Notes: generated from the sequence alone by a model not told the origin. A stretch of 64,000 bases of DNA from Bradyrhizobium barranii subsp. apii (GCF_011516635.5 NZ_CP096255.1:4152501-4216500), one strand, 5' to 3'. Counted from the first letter of the stretch, positions 18,179 to 27,913 are shown. Program-made: numbers and translations.

Positions 18179-19126
18179 ATGTTGAAGACGATCACGCTCG
18201 CCGGCGCCGCGATGGCGCTTGCCCTAAGCACCGCGCCATCCTTCGCCAAGGAACTCAAGTCGATCGGCGTCTCGCTGGGTTCGATGGGTAATCCGTTCTT
18301 CGTCGCGCTGTCGAAGGGCGCCGAGTTCGAGGCCAGGAAGACCAATCCCAATGTGAAGATCACGACGGTCGGCTTCGAATACGACCTCGGCAAGCAGGTC
18401 ACCCAGATCGACAATTTCATTGCCGCCGGCGTCGACCTGATCCTGTTGAACCCCGGCGATCCCAAGGCGATCGGGCCGGCGATCAAGAAGGCGCAGGCGG
18501 CGGGCATCGTGGTCGTCGCGGTCGACACCGCGGCCGAAAGCGCCGACGCCACCATAACCACGAACAACGTGCAGGCCGGCGAGATCTCATGCCAGTACAT
18601 CGTCGACAAGCTGGGGGGCAAGGGCGACGTCATCATCGAGAACGGGCCGCAGGTCTCGGCCGTGATCGATCGCGTCGTCGGCTGCAAGAACGTTCTCTCG
18701 AAGAATCCCGGGATCAAGGTGTTGTCCAGCGACCAGGACGGCAAAGGCTCGCGTGAAGGCGGTCTCACCATCGCGCAGGGCTATCTGACGCGCTTTTCCA
18801 AGATCGACGCCATCTTCGCCATCAACGATCCGCAGGCGATCGGCACCGATCTCGCGGCGCGCCAGCAAGGCCGCAGCGGCATTGTCATCACCGCGGTCGA
18901 TGGCGCGCCCGACATCGAGGCGGCACTGAAGGATCCGGCAGCGCCGCAGGTCCAGGCTTCCGCTTCGCAGGACCCGTTCTTCATGGCGCGGCGCGCGGTG
19001 GAGGTGGGCGTCGGCATTCTCAATGGCCAGAAGCCGGCCTCGACCGTCGAGCTCCTGCCCTCGAAGCTCGTGACCAGGGACAACGTCGCCGAGTACAAGG
19101 GCTGGACCTCGGATCGTTCTCAGTAG
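18179..19126 (+). CDS. Ribose-type ABC transporter substrate-binding protein
   Basis: Periplasmic sugar-binding protein, 315 residues. The signal peptide MLKTITLAGAAMALALS is cleaved near SFA-KEL. The mature part has the GNPFF loop, a NPGDP hinge segment, and INDPQAIGTDLAARQQG in the second lobe. A strong GGGAGG site precedes ATG 18179. It sits 102 bases after the permease gene and ends the kinase-transporter operon. A ketose or pentitol ligand would fit the upstream FGGY kinase, but this is inference. Confidence 0.9.
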   Translation: MLKTITLAGAAMALALSTAPSFAKELKSIGVSLGSMGNPFFVALSKGAEFEARKTNPNVKITTVGFEYDLGKQVTQIDNFIAAGVDLILLNPGDPKAIGPAIKKAQAAGIVVVAVDTAAESADATITTNNVQAGEISCQYIVDKLGGKGDVIIENGPQVSAVIDRVVGCKNVLSKNPGIKVLSSDQDGKGSREGGLTIAQGYLTRFSKIDAIFAINDPQAIGTDLAARQQGRSGIVITAVDGAPDIEAALKDPAAPQVQASASQDPFFMARRAVEVGVGILNGQKPASTVELLPSKLVTRDNVAEYKGWTSDRSQ

Positions 19127-19153
19127 AAGGCCGCCTCCCGCGGGAGCGGTCGA

Positions 19154-19198
19154 AGCACGAGATGACGGGCGGCGTTGTGATCCACGCCGTCCGTCGTG
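19154..19198. terminator. Hairpin between convergent genes
   Basis: ACGGGCGGCGT (19164-19174) pairs with ACGCCGTCCGT (19183-19193), with one G-U pair, around an 8-base loop. An outer GCACG/CGTGC pair (19154-19158 and 19194-19198) extends the stem past a small bulge. It lies between the plus-strand binding-protein gene (ends 19126) and the minus-strand gene ending at 19206, so it probably ends both transcripts. No clear T tract follows. Confidence 0.6.
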
Positions 19199-19205
19199 CC
19201 ACGCG

Positions 19206-20741
19206 CTAGCAGGCGGTGTGGGGACTGGTTCGCGGGGACAAGACGACCGATGGAAATTTGCTTGCGAAGGCCCGGGTCTTGGGTTGAACACGCGATCCGT
19301 CGATCACCTCGAGCCGGCCGCAGCGGTTCAGCGTGTGCAGCTTTCTGCCGGGCCATGCCGGTCCGGGCCTGAGGGAGTGGCGGACGACCTGCTTGAATGT
19401 CGTCGGAGACAGTTCAATCACTTCCGCGAGGCCGAGCGCGGCGCCATATCCGTCGGCGCAATCCTGCACCGGCCGCCACAATTTGCCATCGATGGTGACG
19501 AAATTCCCCGCGGGTCGCGCACTTGCGCGATCGATCAGGACCGGGTTGCTGGCATGGGGCAACCAGGGGCCGAGCAGGTGCTCGGCGTAATAGATCGCAA
19601 GCGAATCCGAATAGCCGCCGGTTCCGTCTCGCCAGGCTCCGAACAGGTAGTTCAGACCGTTGTGCTGCGTGATGGTCACATCGGCGAGTTCGAGGCCTGA
19701 GAGCAGCGTGGCGTGTCGCTCCCATTTGTCCGGAAACCGAATGCATTTGTAGAGCGCGACGTCCCCGTGGAGCGAGCTCTCCGGGATCATCCACAACTCG
19801 CCATTGTCCTCGATCAGGAACGGATAGGACAGGTGCCAGGGCTCCTCCAGCACGGGTACGACCTCGCCGACCGGGCCGGCGTCGCCGAACTCGACTGCCG
19901 AAATGATGCCTTTTCCAACCCGATGATCGAGATCTTCGAAGTAGACGAATGTTCGTCCCTGCCATGTGATCGGGAAGGGATCGGCGTAGAAATGATTTCC
20001 GGGATCGGCGAGGACGTTCCAGCCAGGCCCGGAGAGATCTCCCGTCTGCCAGACACCCGCGCCATCATTGAAGCGCCATCCGACATGCCAATGCGGGGCA
20101 TAGCAGCAGAGGCGGTAGATCTCCTTGGCGATCGACACGGCGAGGCCGCGCACGACATAGGCCGCAGGCCGCCGGCCGTTGCCGGCTCGGGCCTGGCGTG
20201 CCAGCTGCGGCACGATACGCGGCCGTCCCGACAGGATGGCCGCCACCATGGTCAGGGTTCGCGCCATGATCGTTTCGAGCCCACCGCTCAAACCGGCCGC
20301 GATTTCTGCGGAGGGATGGCCGCGATCGAGCACCGCGCCGTCGACCTCGTTGACGATCTCGATGACGGGCAGGTCGCCGGCGAGAATCGCCGCGAGTGCC
20401 GCGTTTTCACCTGCAGTTCCGTTGAACAACGGGCGGAGATACAGCCGGGCCGAGCAGTTCGGATCGCGCGCGGCGCTCGTGAAATCGACGACCACGTCGG
20501 CCGTGCCGGTGCGAGCCTGCGTCCGTTCCGGATCGATCTTCAGCCCGTCGGCGCCGCTGTGCCTGCCTTTACGCAGCACCACGCGCTCGAGCTCGAACAG
20601 GGCGTCGAGCCCCGCGGGCCGTGGCTCCGCCGTTGCAGTCAACGCGATTTGAACCGGAACGTCCCGGCCGTCGATCGACAGCGTCTGGCGGTGCATCCAC
20701 CGCCGCGCATGGTCACGTTCGCAGCGAAACTCGATGATCAT
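19206..20741 (-). CDS. GINT1-type domain protein (glucosamine inositolphosphorylceramide transferase N-terminal-like)
   Basis: A 511-residue protein of two parts. Residues 1 to about 200 resemble the formyltransferase-like or glycosyl-processing N-terminal region often found before this domain. Residues about 225-500 form a beta-propeller-like domain with NHFYADPF, FVYFEDLDHRVGKG, SYPFLIEDNGELWMIPES and GRKLHTLNRCG, hallmarks of the domain named after plant GINT1. In bacteria the domain occurs in polysaccharide clusters and its chemistry is not established. It lies 29 bases after the glycosyltransferase gene in an exopolysaccharide locus, so action on a glycan or lipid-linked sugar is likely. 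No signal peptide is evident. Confidence 0.75.
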   Translation of the reverse strand: MIIEFRCERDHARRWMHRQTLSIDGRDVPVQIALTATAEPRPAGLDALFELERVVLRKGRHSGADGLKIDPERTQARTGTADVVVDFTSAARDPNCSARLYLRPLFNGTAGENAALAAILAGDLPVIEIVNEVDGAVLDRGHPSAEIAAGLSGGLETIMARTLTMVAAILSGRPRIVPQLARQARAGNGRRPAAYVVRGLAVSIAKEIYRLCCYAPHWHVGWRFNDGAGVWQTGDLSGPGWNVLADPGNHFYADPFPITWQGRTFVYFEDLDHRVGKGIISAVEFGDAGPVGEVVPVLEEPWHLSYPFLIEDNGELWMIPESSLHGDVALYKCIRFPDKWERHATLLSGLELADVTITQHNGLNYLFGAWRDGTGGYSDSLAIYYAEHLLGPWLPHASNPVLIDRASARPAGNFVTIDGKLWRPVQDCADGYGAALGLAEVIELSPTTFKQVVRHSLRPGPAWPGRKLHTLNRCGRLEVIDGSRVQPKTRAFASKFPSVVLSPRTSPHTAC

Positions 20742-20770
20742 GTCGAGCCAACCTATTCCAACGCATCGGC

Positions 20771-21946
20771 TCAGACGACCCGGTTGAGGATTTGAACGTA
20801 TTCCTCAACCATCGCATCGACCGAATAGCGCAACCTCAGGCCTTTGGCGTTCTCTTGCAGTTCGTCGCTCAGTGCTTGGTCGGTCAGAAGTCTGGAGACG
20901 GCAGCCGACAGCTTCGCTTGATCTGAAGCATCGACAAAGAGGGCAGTGGGCTTTCCTTCGAAGGACAGCACCTCGCGCAGCACGGGGAGATCGGTGACGA
21001 CCGAGGGAACGCCGGCGTTGGCGGCTTCGACGGCGGCAAGGCCGAAGGTCTCGGCCTGCGTCGGAAACACGAATATGTCGAGACAGGCGAGGAAATCCGC
21101 GATCTGGCGTGGCGCGATTTCGCCTAGCAGATGCAAGCGGTCCGAGACCTTCAAATCGTCCGCAAGCTGCCGTAGTCGCGCTTCGTCGGCGCCCTGGCCG
21201 GCGAGTGCAAGGTGCCACGACGGCTCGTCCGGCAGCAGGCGTATCGCTGCATCGAGCCGCTTGTGCGGATGCAGCCTCGCCGCACAGCCGAGCAGGACGC
21301 GGTCCGGCGGCAGGTTGAATTTCTGTCGTGCGGCGCCCTTCGGTAGGATGAGGGCCTTGTCCTCGAAGCCGTGCGGGACATGCACCATGCGCGACCGGTA
21401 GGCCTGCGGGTAGCGCGAATACTCGCGCTCCATGTCCTTCGAGTTCAGCGTGATGCGGTCGAAGAAGCCGACGCTGCCCATGACGATGTCGGCCGTGCGG
21501 ATCGGCCAGCTCATCGACAGCGCGGATGAAACCTGGTTGGCGACGACAGGGGCGCGGCTGACGAGGCGCGTCACGCCCGCGCCGATGACGTTGCCGAAAT
21601 GCTGGAAGGTCAGGACGGCGTCGGGGCGCGTGGCTCTGATCTGACCGCCAAGCGTCCACAGCATCCGCAGCAGCGCAACCGGATTGCCTGGCCGGCTCGA
21701 TGCGCAATAGAACGTCTCGGGCGGCTCGTCGAACGAATCCGATTTGCGGAAGAAAAACAGGTTGGAGACGCGATGGCCGCGCGCGGAGAGCCCGGCGCCG
21801 AGAAGCCTGGAGATCTCCTGCGCGCCCGCGTTCTCGGCCTGGGTCTGTACGAGAAGGACGTGCAGCTTTCGTTCGCTGCCGTTCAGCCGCGCCAGTTCTG
21901 TCGCGGTCGTCTCGCCCAATTCCTTGTTCGGCTGGTAGTGGAGCAC
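20771..21946 (-). CDS. Glycosyltransferase family 4 (GT-B fold)
   Basis: A 391-residue cytosolic glycosyltransferase. The N-terminal acceptor domain begins with LHVLLVQTQAENAGAQEISRLL (about 28-49), and the C-terminal nucleotide-sugar domain contains LLGCAARLHPHKRLDAAIRLL and FVFPTQAETFGLAAVEAANAG, which holds the E-x7-E motif of retaining GT4 enzymes. It would add one sugar to a lipid-linked exopolysaccharide repeat. The donor is not predictable. It is co-directional with the GINT1-type gene (29 bases) and separated by 229 bases from the flippase gene upstream. Confidence 0.88.
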   Translation of the reverse strand: MLHYQPNKELGETTATELARLNGSERKLHVLLVQTQAENAGAQEISRLLGAGLSARGHRVSNLFFFRKSDSFDEPPETFYCASSRPGNPVALLRMLWTLGGQIRATRPDAVLTFQHFGNVIGAGVTRLVSRAPVVANQVSSALSMSWPIRTADIVMGSVGFFDRITLNSKDMEREYSRYPQAYRSRMVHVPHGFEDKALILPKGAARQKFNLPPDRVLLGCAARLHPHKRLDAAIRLLPDEPSWHLALAGQGADEARLRQLADDLKVSDRLHLLGEIAPRQIADFLACLDIFVFPTQAETFGLAAVEAANAGVPSVVTDLPVLREVLSFEGKPTALFVDASDQAKLSAAVSRLLTDQALSDELQENAKGLRLRYSVDAMVEEYVQILNRVV

Positions 21947-22175
21947 GGATCCCGACCGCTAAAGAAACGAAATCTTCACCTTCTTAACCCCGTACCTATC
22001 ATGCAGGCATCGGGCAGACACCGACTAGCAACAAACGGAGTTAATGCGCGAGCCGCCTATTGCCGCGTTCTCGCGGGAATTCTGCTGGTTCCCGGATCGT
22101 GCGCGGCGAGCGCGTTAACCAACGGGACGAGCGCGCGCCGTCGCGGATCAACCAGGCCGATCGTACGGTTGACGC

Positions 22176-23522
22176 CTATTCGGCGGAGTCGGCGCCGCGC
22201 ACCGCATAGCGGCCGCGTCGCCACGCCGAGAAGCGCAACAGCACGAGAACCGAGGGATCGACCCCGGTTCGCCGGCGACACAAGATATTGAGCGCGATGG
22301 TCGTGAGCGCCAGCGACACGGTGGCCGCAATCGCCGCGCCAAGCACGCCGAGCCAGGGGATCAGGACGAGGAATCCGGCCAGTCTCAATGCGACATTTGC
22401 GGCGACGACGGGGACGTAGATGCGTTCATGGCCGGTCAACTGCAGGATCGCCGCCGACGGACCGCCCGCGGCCTGGATGGCCGTTCCGATCGCCAGCACG
22501 ATCAGCACCGAGTGCTGCTCGGTGAAATGAGGCCCGAACAGGTTGAGGAGATAGGGGCCGCCGATCCAGATCATCGCAAGGCCTGCGACCACGCAAAGCG
22601 CGGTCACTTCCGCCATGAGCTGCAGCGTCCGCTCGAATTCCTGGTGATTTTTGCTGAAGTAGAGCGAAGGAAGCCGGCGCGCGCCGAACGAGTACAGCGC
22701 GGCGGAGAGCATGGCGAAGATGTTGGCGAGGCGTGACGCCGCGAAGTAGATGCCGGCGGTCGCCGGATCCAGCATCCAGTAGACCAGAATGACGTCGAAA
22801 TACTGGTTCGCGACTTCAAGGATGGACGCAAGCCAGAAATGCAGCGCGCTCGATCGCCAGCGCGATACTTCGGAATTCGCTGCGGTCGCGCGCAAATCCG
22901 GCAGCGCCCGTACGATCGCAATGATCTGCGCGACGAGGCCTACCGACATCGCAATCGTCATTGCGGCGATCAGCTCGGCGGGATCGAGCTGCCGATGCCC
23001 GAACAGCATGGCGAGCAGAAACAGGACGACGAAAACCCGCCAGAAGAACTCGCGGTTGCCTTCGCCCATGATAATGCTGACCAGCGAGCGCGCGATCTGG
23101 CTGCCGAGCATCAATCCGGCACTCACGGCGGTGTAGGCCGAGACGGCGAGGATCAGCAGCCACAAATCCCCTCTGAAGTGCGCAACCAACGCAACTGCGG
23201 CGATCGCGATCAGCATCGCGATGGCGGAAATCCTGAAGCTGGAGAGCAGGAGGCCCTTGGTGAGGTCGGGCCTGTCGCCGACCTCATACTCGTTCAGGAA
23301 GCGCACCAGCAATGCTTCCTGACCGACCAGTCCTACGACTGCGGCGATCTGCGCAACCGAAAGCCAGGTCGCAAAGATACCGAATCCGTCGGGTGTCATC
23401 GTTCGCGCGGCCAACGAGAACAATGCAAACGCGAGCGCGCCGCTGCCAACCTTCAGGAGGATGGTCCCGACGACACCGCGCGTGACGTCACGCCGCAGAA
23501 ATTGAACAATGGAATCGATCAT
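22176..23522 (-). CDS. Polysaccharide flippase (Wzx/RfbX-like, MATE-MVF superfamily)
   Basis: An inner-membrane protein of 448 residues with about a dozen or more hydrophobic segments, starting with VGTILLKVGSGALAFALFSLAA (about 18-39). Proteins of this type move undecaprenyl-linked repeat units to the periplasm. The gene precedes a glycosyltransferase on the same strand and lies near a polymerase/ligase gene, so a Wzx/Wzy-type exopolysaccharide pathway is implied. The last about 30 residues are arginine-rich and cytosolic. Specificity is unknown. Confidence 0.85.
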   Translation of the reverse strand: MIDSIVQFLRRDVTRGVVGTILLKVGSGALAFALFSLAARTMTPDGFGIFATWLSVAQIAAVVGLVGQEALLVRFLNEYEVGDRPDLTKGLLLSSFRISAIAMLIAIAAVALVAHFRGDLWLLILAVSAYTAVSAGLMLGSQIARSLVSIIMGEGNREFFWRVFVVLFLLAMLFGHRQLDPAELIAAMTIAMSVGLVAQIIAIVRALPDLRATAANSEVSRWRSSALHFWLASILEVANQYFDVILVYWMLDPATAGIYFAASRLANIFAMLSAALYSFGARRLPSLYFSKNHQEFERTLQLMAEVTALCVVAGLAMIWIGGPYLLNLFGPHFTEQHSVLIVLAIGTAIQAAGGPSAAILQLTGHERIYVPVVAANVALRLAGFLVLIPWLGVLGAAIAATVSLALTTIALNILCRRRTGVDPSVLVLLRFSAWRRGRYAVRGADSAE

Positions 23523-23994
23523 CGAAGATGCGGAGCGTTCCCCGAGGATGGGCGTTGCAAGTACGGCGAGAGCCTAGCATGCCGGAAAAATGCGAGTGTT
23601 AATGCGCGGTCTTCAGGTCCCGTCGTCTGTCGTCGACGAAGGTCGTACGCCGCTGCCTCACTGCGGAACAGCCACGTTCCTGATGTGCCAGATTGAGCGG
23701 GAACCGGCTCGATCGAAAAGCGGCGTGATGTCGCGCCGCTGCAAGATGCGGAGCGAAGCCGGCCGGCCTGCGGCTGTTCGAGCATTGGAATGGCCTCTCT
23801 GGAACGAATTCGGACGCTTGGTCTGACGAGACCGCGGCATTTCGAGGTCGTTCTGAGCAAGGCGCGTGCCGGGACGGATGGGTCCGGCGACCCGTTAACC
23901 TCAATCGCCGGAAATGATCGCGTTTGGCTCTGCGATACGACATCAGGCGAGGGAATTGCACATGGAACCACCGTTAACCGTGGAGCCCTAAACC
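23523..23994. other. 472-base divergent intergenic region with two CCGTTAACC copies
   Basis: This region lies between the divergent flippase and FAD-enzyme genes. I found no convincing gene in it. Two identical CCGTTAACC blocks lie at 23892-23900 and 23971-23979, the second just upstream of the FAD-enzyme start, and a GCGTTAACC is at 22112-22120 upstream of the glycosyltransferase. These A/T-rich cores stand out in GC-rich DNA and could be binding sites for a regulator of the locus. Promoters for both genes presumably lie here but are not resolved. Confidence 0.5.
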
Positions 23995-25218
23995 ATGACG
24001 ACGGATAGACCCGTGACCGAGCCGAGCGCTGCAGCTGCGCCTGCGGCCATCGTCGCAGACATCGCGATCGTCGGTGGCGGCCTTGCGGGATCGCTCGCCG
24101 CGTCCGTGCTTGCGCGGGCGGGGCATCGCGTCGCACTCGTCGACAAGCGCGCGGTGCATCCGGACGAATTCCGGGTCGAGAAGCTCGGTGGCCAGCAGCT
24201 CGAGATGTTCCGCAAGCTGGGTTTCCTCCACGCGCTCGAGAACGTCGCCTGCCGGTATGACCGGGTGCTCAATATCCGGGAAGGCAAGGTCGTCGATGTC
24301 AGCGTCGGCCAGGCTTACGGGTTTTCCTATGCCGGCCTCGTTGCCATGGCGCGCAGCCAGCTGCCTGATCCGTCCAATCTGATCATCGACGAAGTCACCG
24401 CAATCAACCCCAGCAATGATGTCCAGCATATCGAGCTTGCGTCCGGACGACGCCTTGAGGCGCGGCTCGTCGTGCTCGCCACAGGCATGGCGGGAGCCCT
24501 CGGCTACAAGCTCGGCATCAAGCGGCGCGTGCTGGCCGAGCGCCATTCGGTGTCGTTCGGCTTTACGATCGCCCGCCGCGATGGCACGCCATTCGATTTC
24601 GAGGCGCTGACCTGTTACGGCGAGCGCACCGCTGACGGCATCGACTATCTCAGCCTGTTCCCGGTGCCATCAGGCATGCGGGCCAATCTGTTCATGTTCC
24701 GCGACCCGACCGATCCGATCATGCGCGAGCTGCGCCGCGAACCGGAAGCGACCGTCCTGCGTCTGCTGCCGGGACTGCGGCCTTACCTCGGCGATTTCCA
24801 CGTGACCGACAAGGTGCAGAACTGGGTGATGGATCTGACCGTGGTGGAGGGACACCTTCAGCCCGGAATCGTCCTCATCGGCGATGCGTTCCAGACCAAT
24901 TGTCCCGCCGCCGGCACGGGCGTCGCCCGCCTCCTGGTGGACGTCGATCGCCTTTGCACGGAGTACGCGCCGCGCTGGCTCGCAAGCGCCGGCATGGGCA
25001 CGGAGAAGATCTCGCAGTTCTATTCCGATCCCGACAAGCTCGCGGCAGACCAGCGGTCGCTGAAAATGGCGCGCTTCCGTCAGGCCCTGACGTCCCGCAA
25101 CGATATCGAATGGGATGTGCGGCGCCGGTTGCACTTCCTGCGGCGCAGTCTCACGCATCGTGTCGATCAGATGCATCCGGGCTGGCTCGGACGCGTCCGC
25201 GGCGCGCTCCGCGCCTGA
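23995..25218 (+). CDS. FAD-dependent oxidoreductase/monooxygenase (PHBH-like fold)
   Basis: A 407-residue flavoprotein. After a 20-residue Ala-rich N-terminus comes the ADP-binding fold IAIVGGGLAGSLAASVLARAG (about 24-43). A second FAD motif, IVLIGDAFQTNCPAAGTGVARL, lies around residue 290-311 (GD motif binding the ribityl chain). The fold matches aromatic hydroxylases and geranylgeranyl-reductase-like proteins. Its exact reaction is unknown. Position in the exopolysaccharide locus, convergent with an acyltransferase-like gene, suggests modification of a lipid or sugar precursor, but this is weakly supported. Confidence 0.8.
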   Translation: MTTDRPVTEPSAAAAPAAIVADIAIVGGGLAGSLAASVLARAGHRVALVDKRAVHPDEFRVEKLGGQQLEMFRKLGFLHALENVACRYDRVLNIREGKVVDVSVGQAYGFSYAGLVAMARSQLPDPSNLIIDEVTAINPSNDVQHIELASGRRLEARLVVLATGMAGALGYKLGIKRRVLAERHSVSFGFTIARRDGTPFDFEALTCYGERTADGIDYLSLFPVPSGMRANLFMFRDPTDPIMRELRREPEATVLRLLPGLRPYLGDFHVTDKVQNWVMDLTVVEGHLQPGIVLIGDAFQTNCPAAGTGVARLLVDVDRLCTEYAPRWLASAGMGTEKISQFYSDPDKLAADQRSLKMARFRQALTSRNDIEWDVRRRLHFLRRSLTHRVDQMHPGWLGRVRGALRA

Positions 25219-25246
25219 GCTCTGCGCTCCCTCGCTTGCGCTTCGG

Positions 25247-26383
25247 TTAGCGCGTAGGCGTCGGGGTACGGGCCGGCAGGAGCCTGAAATCCGACAGCCG
25301 CTTGGCCGCCAGCTTGAGCCAGGGAGCCTGCTTCAGCGCGAACAGGCTGATGGCGCCCGCGGTGCTGCCGGCCTGCGTGACCATCCACATCGGCGAAGGC
25401 TGGCCGCCGAACAATTTCTTGTACGGCTCGTCGCCGATCGTGAAGTCGAGCATCTGATCGCCGCGCTCGATGCAATCCCGAGCCACTTGCTCGAACATCA
25501 GAGAGCCCAGGGATTGGCTCTTGTAGCCGTCGATATCGAAGGCGCTCATGATGACGAGGAAGCTGCCGCGATGGCGCAGTCCGAGCACGGCGGCGATCAC
25601 GCCGCCGTCCATCTTCATGGCGTAGAGTCGGACGAACGAGCCGAGACCGCGGGCCGCCACGTCAGAATAGAAGCTGTAATATTCGGGGCGCTGGAGCAGG
25701 TCGCCGTCGCCCTGGGCGTGAAAGCGCGGGCCGCGATATTGCTTCATCGCGTCCATCGCCTCGGAGATCGAGGCGCTGTCGTCGCAGCATGAGAAGCTCA
25801 ATGCTCCCTTCTTCTGGAGCTGGCGATATTTCTTGGCGAGCTCCTTCTGATAGGAGCGATCCAGCGCGCTGGCACGCCATTGCTCGAACGGGGCGACGAG
25901 AACGGTCGCGTAGGCGTTCGTCTCCATCGAGACCCGGCGTGGCGCGCCGAGGAGGCTCTCGATCGGAAGCCGTCCGTCGGGCAGCTTGGTCATGCGGAGC
26001 AGGTCGAACGGGCGGACGAGGCGCCTGATCTCCGCGCAGGCCGCTTCGTCCTCCAGCAGGCTGGAAAACACCTCGGGACTGCAGACCGGCGCCAGATAGT
26101 CGGATACGCGCAGATCGGCGAATTCGATGGTGCGGACCGGGCCGCGGCGGATTCGGAGCAGGGGCAGCACCATCGCCAGTGCCCCCGTCGTACGGCGGCG
26201 GACCACGACGACCAGCGGCGTCGCGCCTGCATGGGATGCGAGCCTGGCGTAGAGGCTGTCCAGCCAGAGCGGATGCTGAAACGCGGTCGCGGCGGAGCTG
26301 TCGAACAGCGCCGCGTATTCCGGAGACAGGAAGTCGAACGCCTGCTCGATGGCGATATCGAATGTATTGCTGGGCTTATTCAT
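25247..26383 (-). CDS. GNAT-fold acyltransferase (BioF2/CelD-like)
   Basis: A 378-residue protein of the CelD/BioF2-like double-GNAT family, which is common in exopolysaccharide and cellulose clusters. It has the FQHPLWLDSLY segment near residue 35 (acceptor side) and the acyl-CoA-binding C-terminal region with SQSLGSLMFEQVARDCIERGDQMLDFTIGDEPYKKLFG, a strong family signature. It probably acylates a sugar or peptide in polymer assembly. It is divergent from the polymerase gene, with 222 bases between them, and convergent with the FAD enzyme. Confidence 0.83.
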   Translation of the reverse strand: MNKPSNTFDIAIEQAFDFLSPEYAALFDSSAATAFQHPLWLDSLYARLASHAGATPLVVVVRRRTTGALAMVLPLLRIRRGPVRTIEFADLRVSDYLAPVCSPEVFSSLLEDEAACAEIRRLVRPFDLLRMTKLPDGRLPIESLLGAPRRVSMETNAYATVLVAPFEQWRASALDRSYQKELAKKYRQLQKKGALSFSCCDDSASISEAMDAMKQYRGPRFHAQGDGDLLQRPEYYSFYSDVAARGLGSFVRLYAMKMDGGVIAAVLGLRHRGSFLVIMSAFDIDGYKSQSLGSLMFEQVARDCIERGDQMLDFTIGDEPYKKLFGGQPSPMWMVTQAGSTAGAISLFALKQAPWLKLAAKRLSDFRLLPARTPTPTR

Positions 26384-26605
26384 GCGTGACCACGGAAACC
26401 AGATAACCCGGAGAAGTCGATCGAGCCGGATCCTGCGCTTGTATAGCAGGGTCGTGACGGCCGAGGCACCAGCGGGGTGCGATTTGCATTAACGCATCGA
26501 GCAGGCGCCGTATCGTTATCAATCCCCGAAGTTTCGAGATTTCGAGGCCCGGGAGATCAACCCGCAGTAGTAGATAATTAACCAAGCTTAAGGGAAAGTC
26601 ACCGC

Positions 26606-27892
26606 ATGGCCATCCTGCAGACCGAGAGAGACTCCGAGGCACTCACGAGCGCGATCTGGAAGACGCGCAGTGCCGGCGTCGAGAAGATCGCCAGGCTCGT
26701 CATCTGCGTATCGATCACCGTCAATGTCGTCGCGTCGATGGGGACATTCAATACGGCGATACTGCCGGCGGGACTGACTTATCTGCAACAGGCGGTCGCT
26801 CTGCTGATGTGGAGCGTCCTGATCTACGCAAGCGCATTCGTGCGCCCGCGCCTGCAACTGGCGTTCAACCCCGATCTGATCGCGCTCCTCGCATTCTACA
26901 CGTTGGCGGTCGTCTCGGTGTTGTGGACCACTCTGAATGCCGCAGCCATCATGAAGAGCGCCGCTCTTGCAATGACGACGTTTGGCGCGTTCTGTATGAT
27001 CACGCGGATCGATATCGACGATGTCGTGAAGGCGACATCCTCCGGGCTCTTCATATTGGTCGCCGCATCGGCGCTTTGCGCACTCGCCGTGCCCGATATC
27101 GGGATAGATCATAGCTGGATGCACAATGGTCAATGGCAGGGCGTCTATGAATCGAAGCAGACGCTCGGCTTTGTCGGTGCGTATCTGATGTTCTTCTCCT
27201 GCTACCGGAAGATGACGGGGCAGGGGTGGCTGGCGTTCCTCGTCGCGTTCCTGCTGGCGTCGACCTGTGTCCTCGCGTCGGAATCGCGCGGCGCTGGTGC
27301 TGTCGCCCTGGCGGCTTGTGCGCTGCTCGTGACGTCGATGTGGTCGGTCGGCTGCATGAGGATCTATGCGATCCTGCCGTTCGTCATGTGCGTTATGGCC
27401 GGCCTCCTGATCGTCTATTTTTACGCGACGGGATACGACGCCATCCACATTGGCGATGCGACCGTCAATTTCACCGAGCGGACCTTCATCTGGCACTACG
27501 CGATAAGCCATTTCGACGATGCGCCGCTGCTCGGCTTCGGAATCAACGGCTTCTGGACGATCCCGTCGATCTACGATTATTTCGAGCAGAACCACGGTTG
27601 GGTGCTCGACAACTATCATAGCGGCTATATCGCGATTCTGATGGAAACAGGGTTTCTGGGCTACCTGCTTTTCGCCGCGAGCGTTCTTCTGTTCTCGAAC
27701 AAGGTTCTCTATTTGATTTCGGCACGATCGATCCACCGAGCGCACTGTGCCCTCATCATCGGATTTGTCGCCCTCAGCTTTCAGACCAACTTCACCGAGA
27801 CGACGTTCCTTCGCTCGACCATGTTCACGTCGGTGCTGCTGGTGGCGTTCCTCCTTGCAACGTGCAGGCCGGTGCCGGAGACCGATTTCTAA
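26606..27892 (+). CDS. O-antigen ligase / exopolysaccharide polymerase (Wzy/WaaL family)
   Basis: An inner-membrane protein of 428 residues with about ten hydrophobic segments. It has a large periplasmic loop in the second half (about 265-340), in which GYDAIHIGDATVNFTERTFIWHYAISHFDDAPLLGFGINGFW shows the R-x-x-x-W and G-x-G-x-x-x-F pattern of the O-antigen ligase family. It would polymerise repeat units at the periplasmic face. It precedes the GH5 hydrolase gene by 21 bases on the same strand. Confidence 0.85.
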   Translation: MAILQTERDSEALTSAIWKTRSAGVEKIARLVICVSITVNVVASMGTFNTAILPAGLTYLQQAVALLMWSVLIYASAFVRPRLQLAFNPDLIALLAFYTLAVVSVLWTTLNAAAIMKSAALAMTTFGAFCMITRIDIDDVVKATSSGLFILVAASALCALAVPDIGIDHSWMHNGQWQGVYESKQTLGFVGAYLMFFSCYRKMTGQGWLAFLVAFLLASTCVLASESRGAGAVALAACALLVTSMWSVGCMRIYAILPFVMCVMAGLLIVYFYATGYDAIHIGDATVNFTERTFIWHYAISHFDDAPLLGFGINGFWTIPSIYDYFEQNHGWVLDNYHSGYIAILMETGFLGYLLFAASVLLFSNKVLYLISARSIHRAHCALIIGFVALSFQTNFTETTFLRSTMFTSVLLVAFLLATCRPVPETDF

Positions 27893-27913
27893 CCCTTACG
27901 GAATGGAAGCAGG

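Noticed and set aside
23519..24136. A 205-codon minus-strand frame across the gap before the FAD enzyme
   Set aside because: Arg/Pro/Ser-rich with no family likeness and overlapping the true FAD gene's start; no ribosome site.
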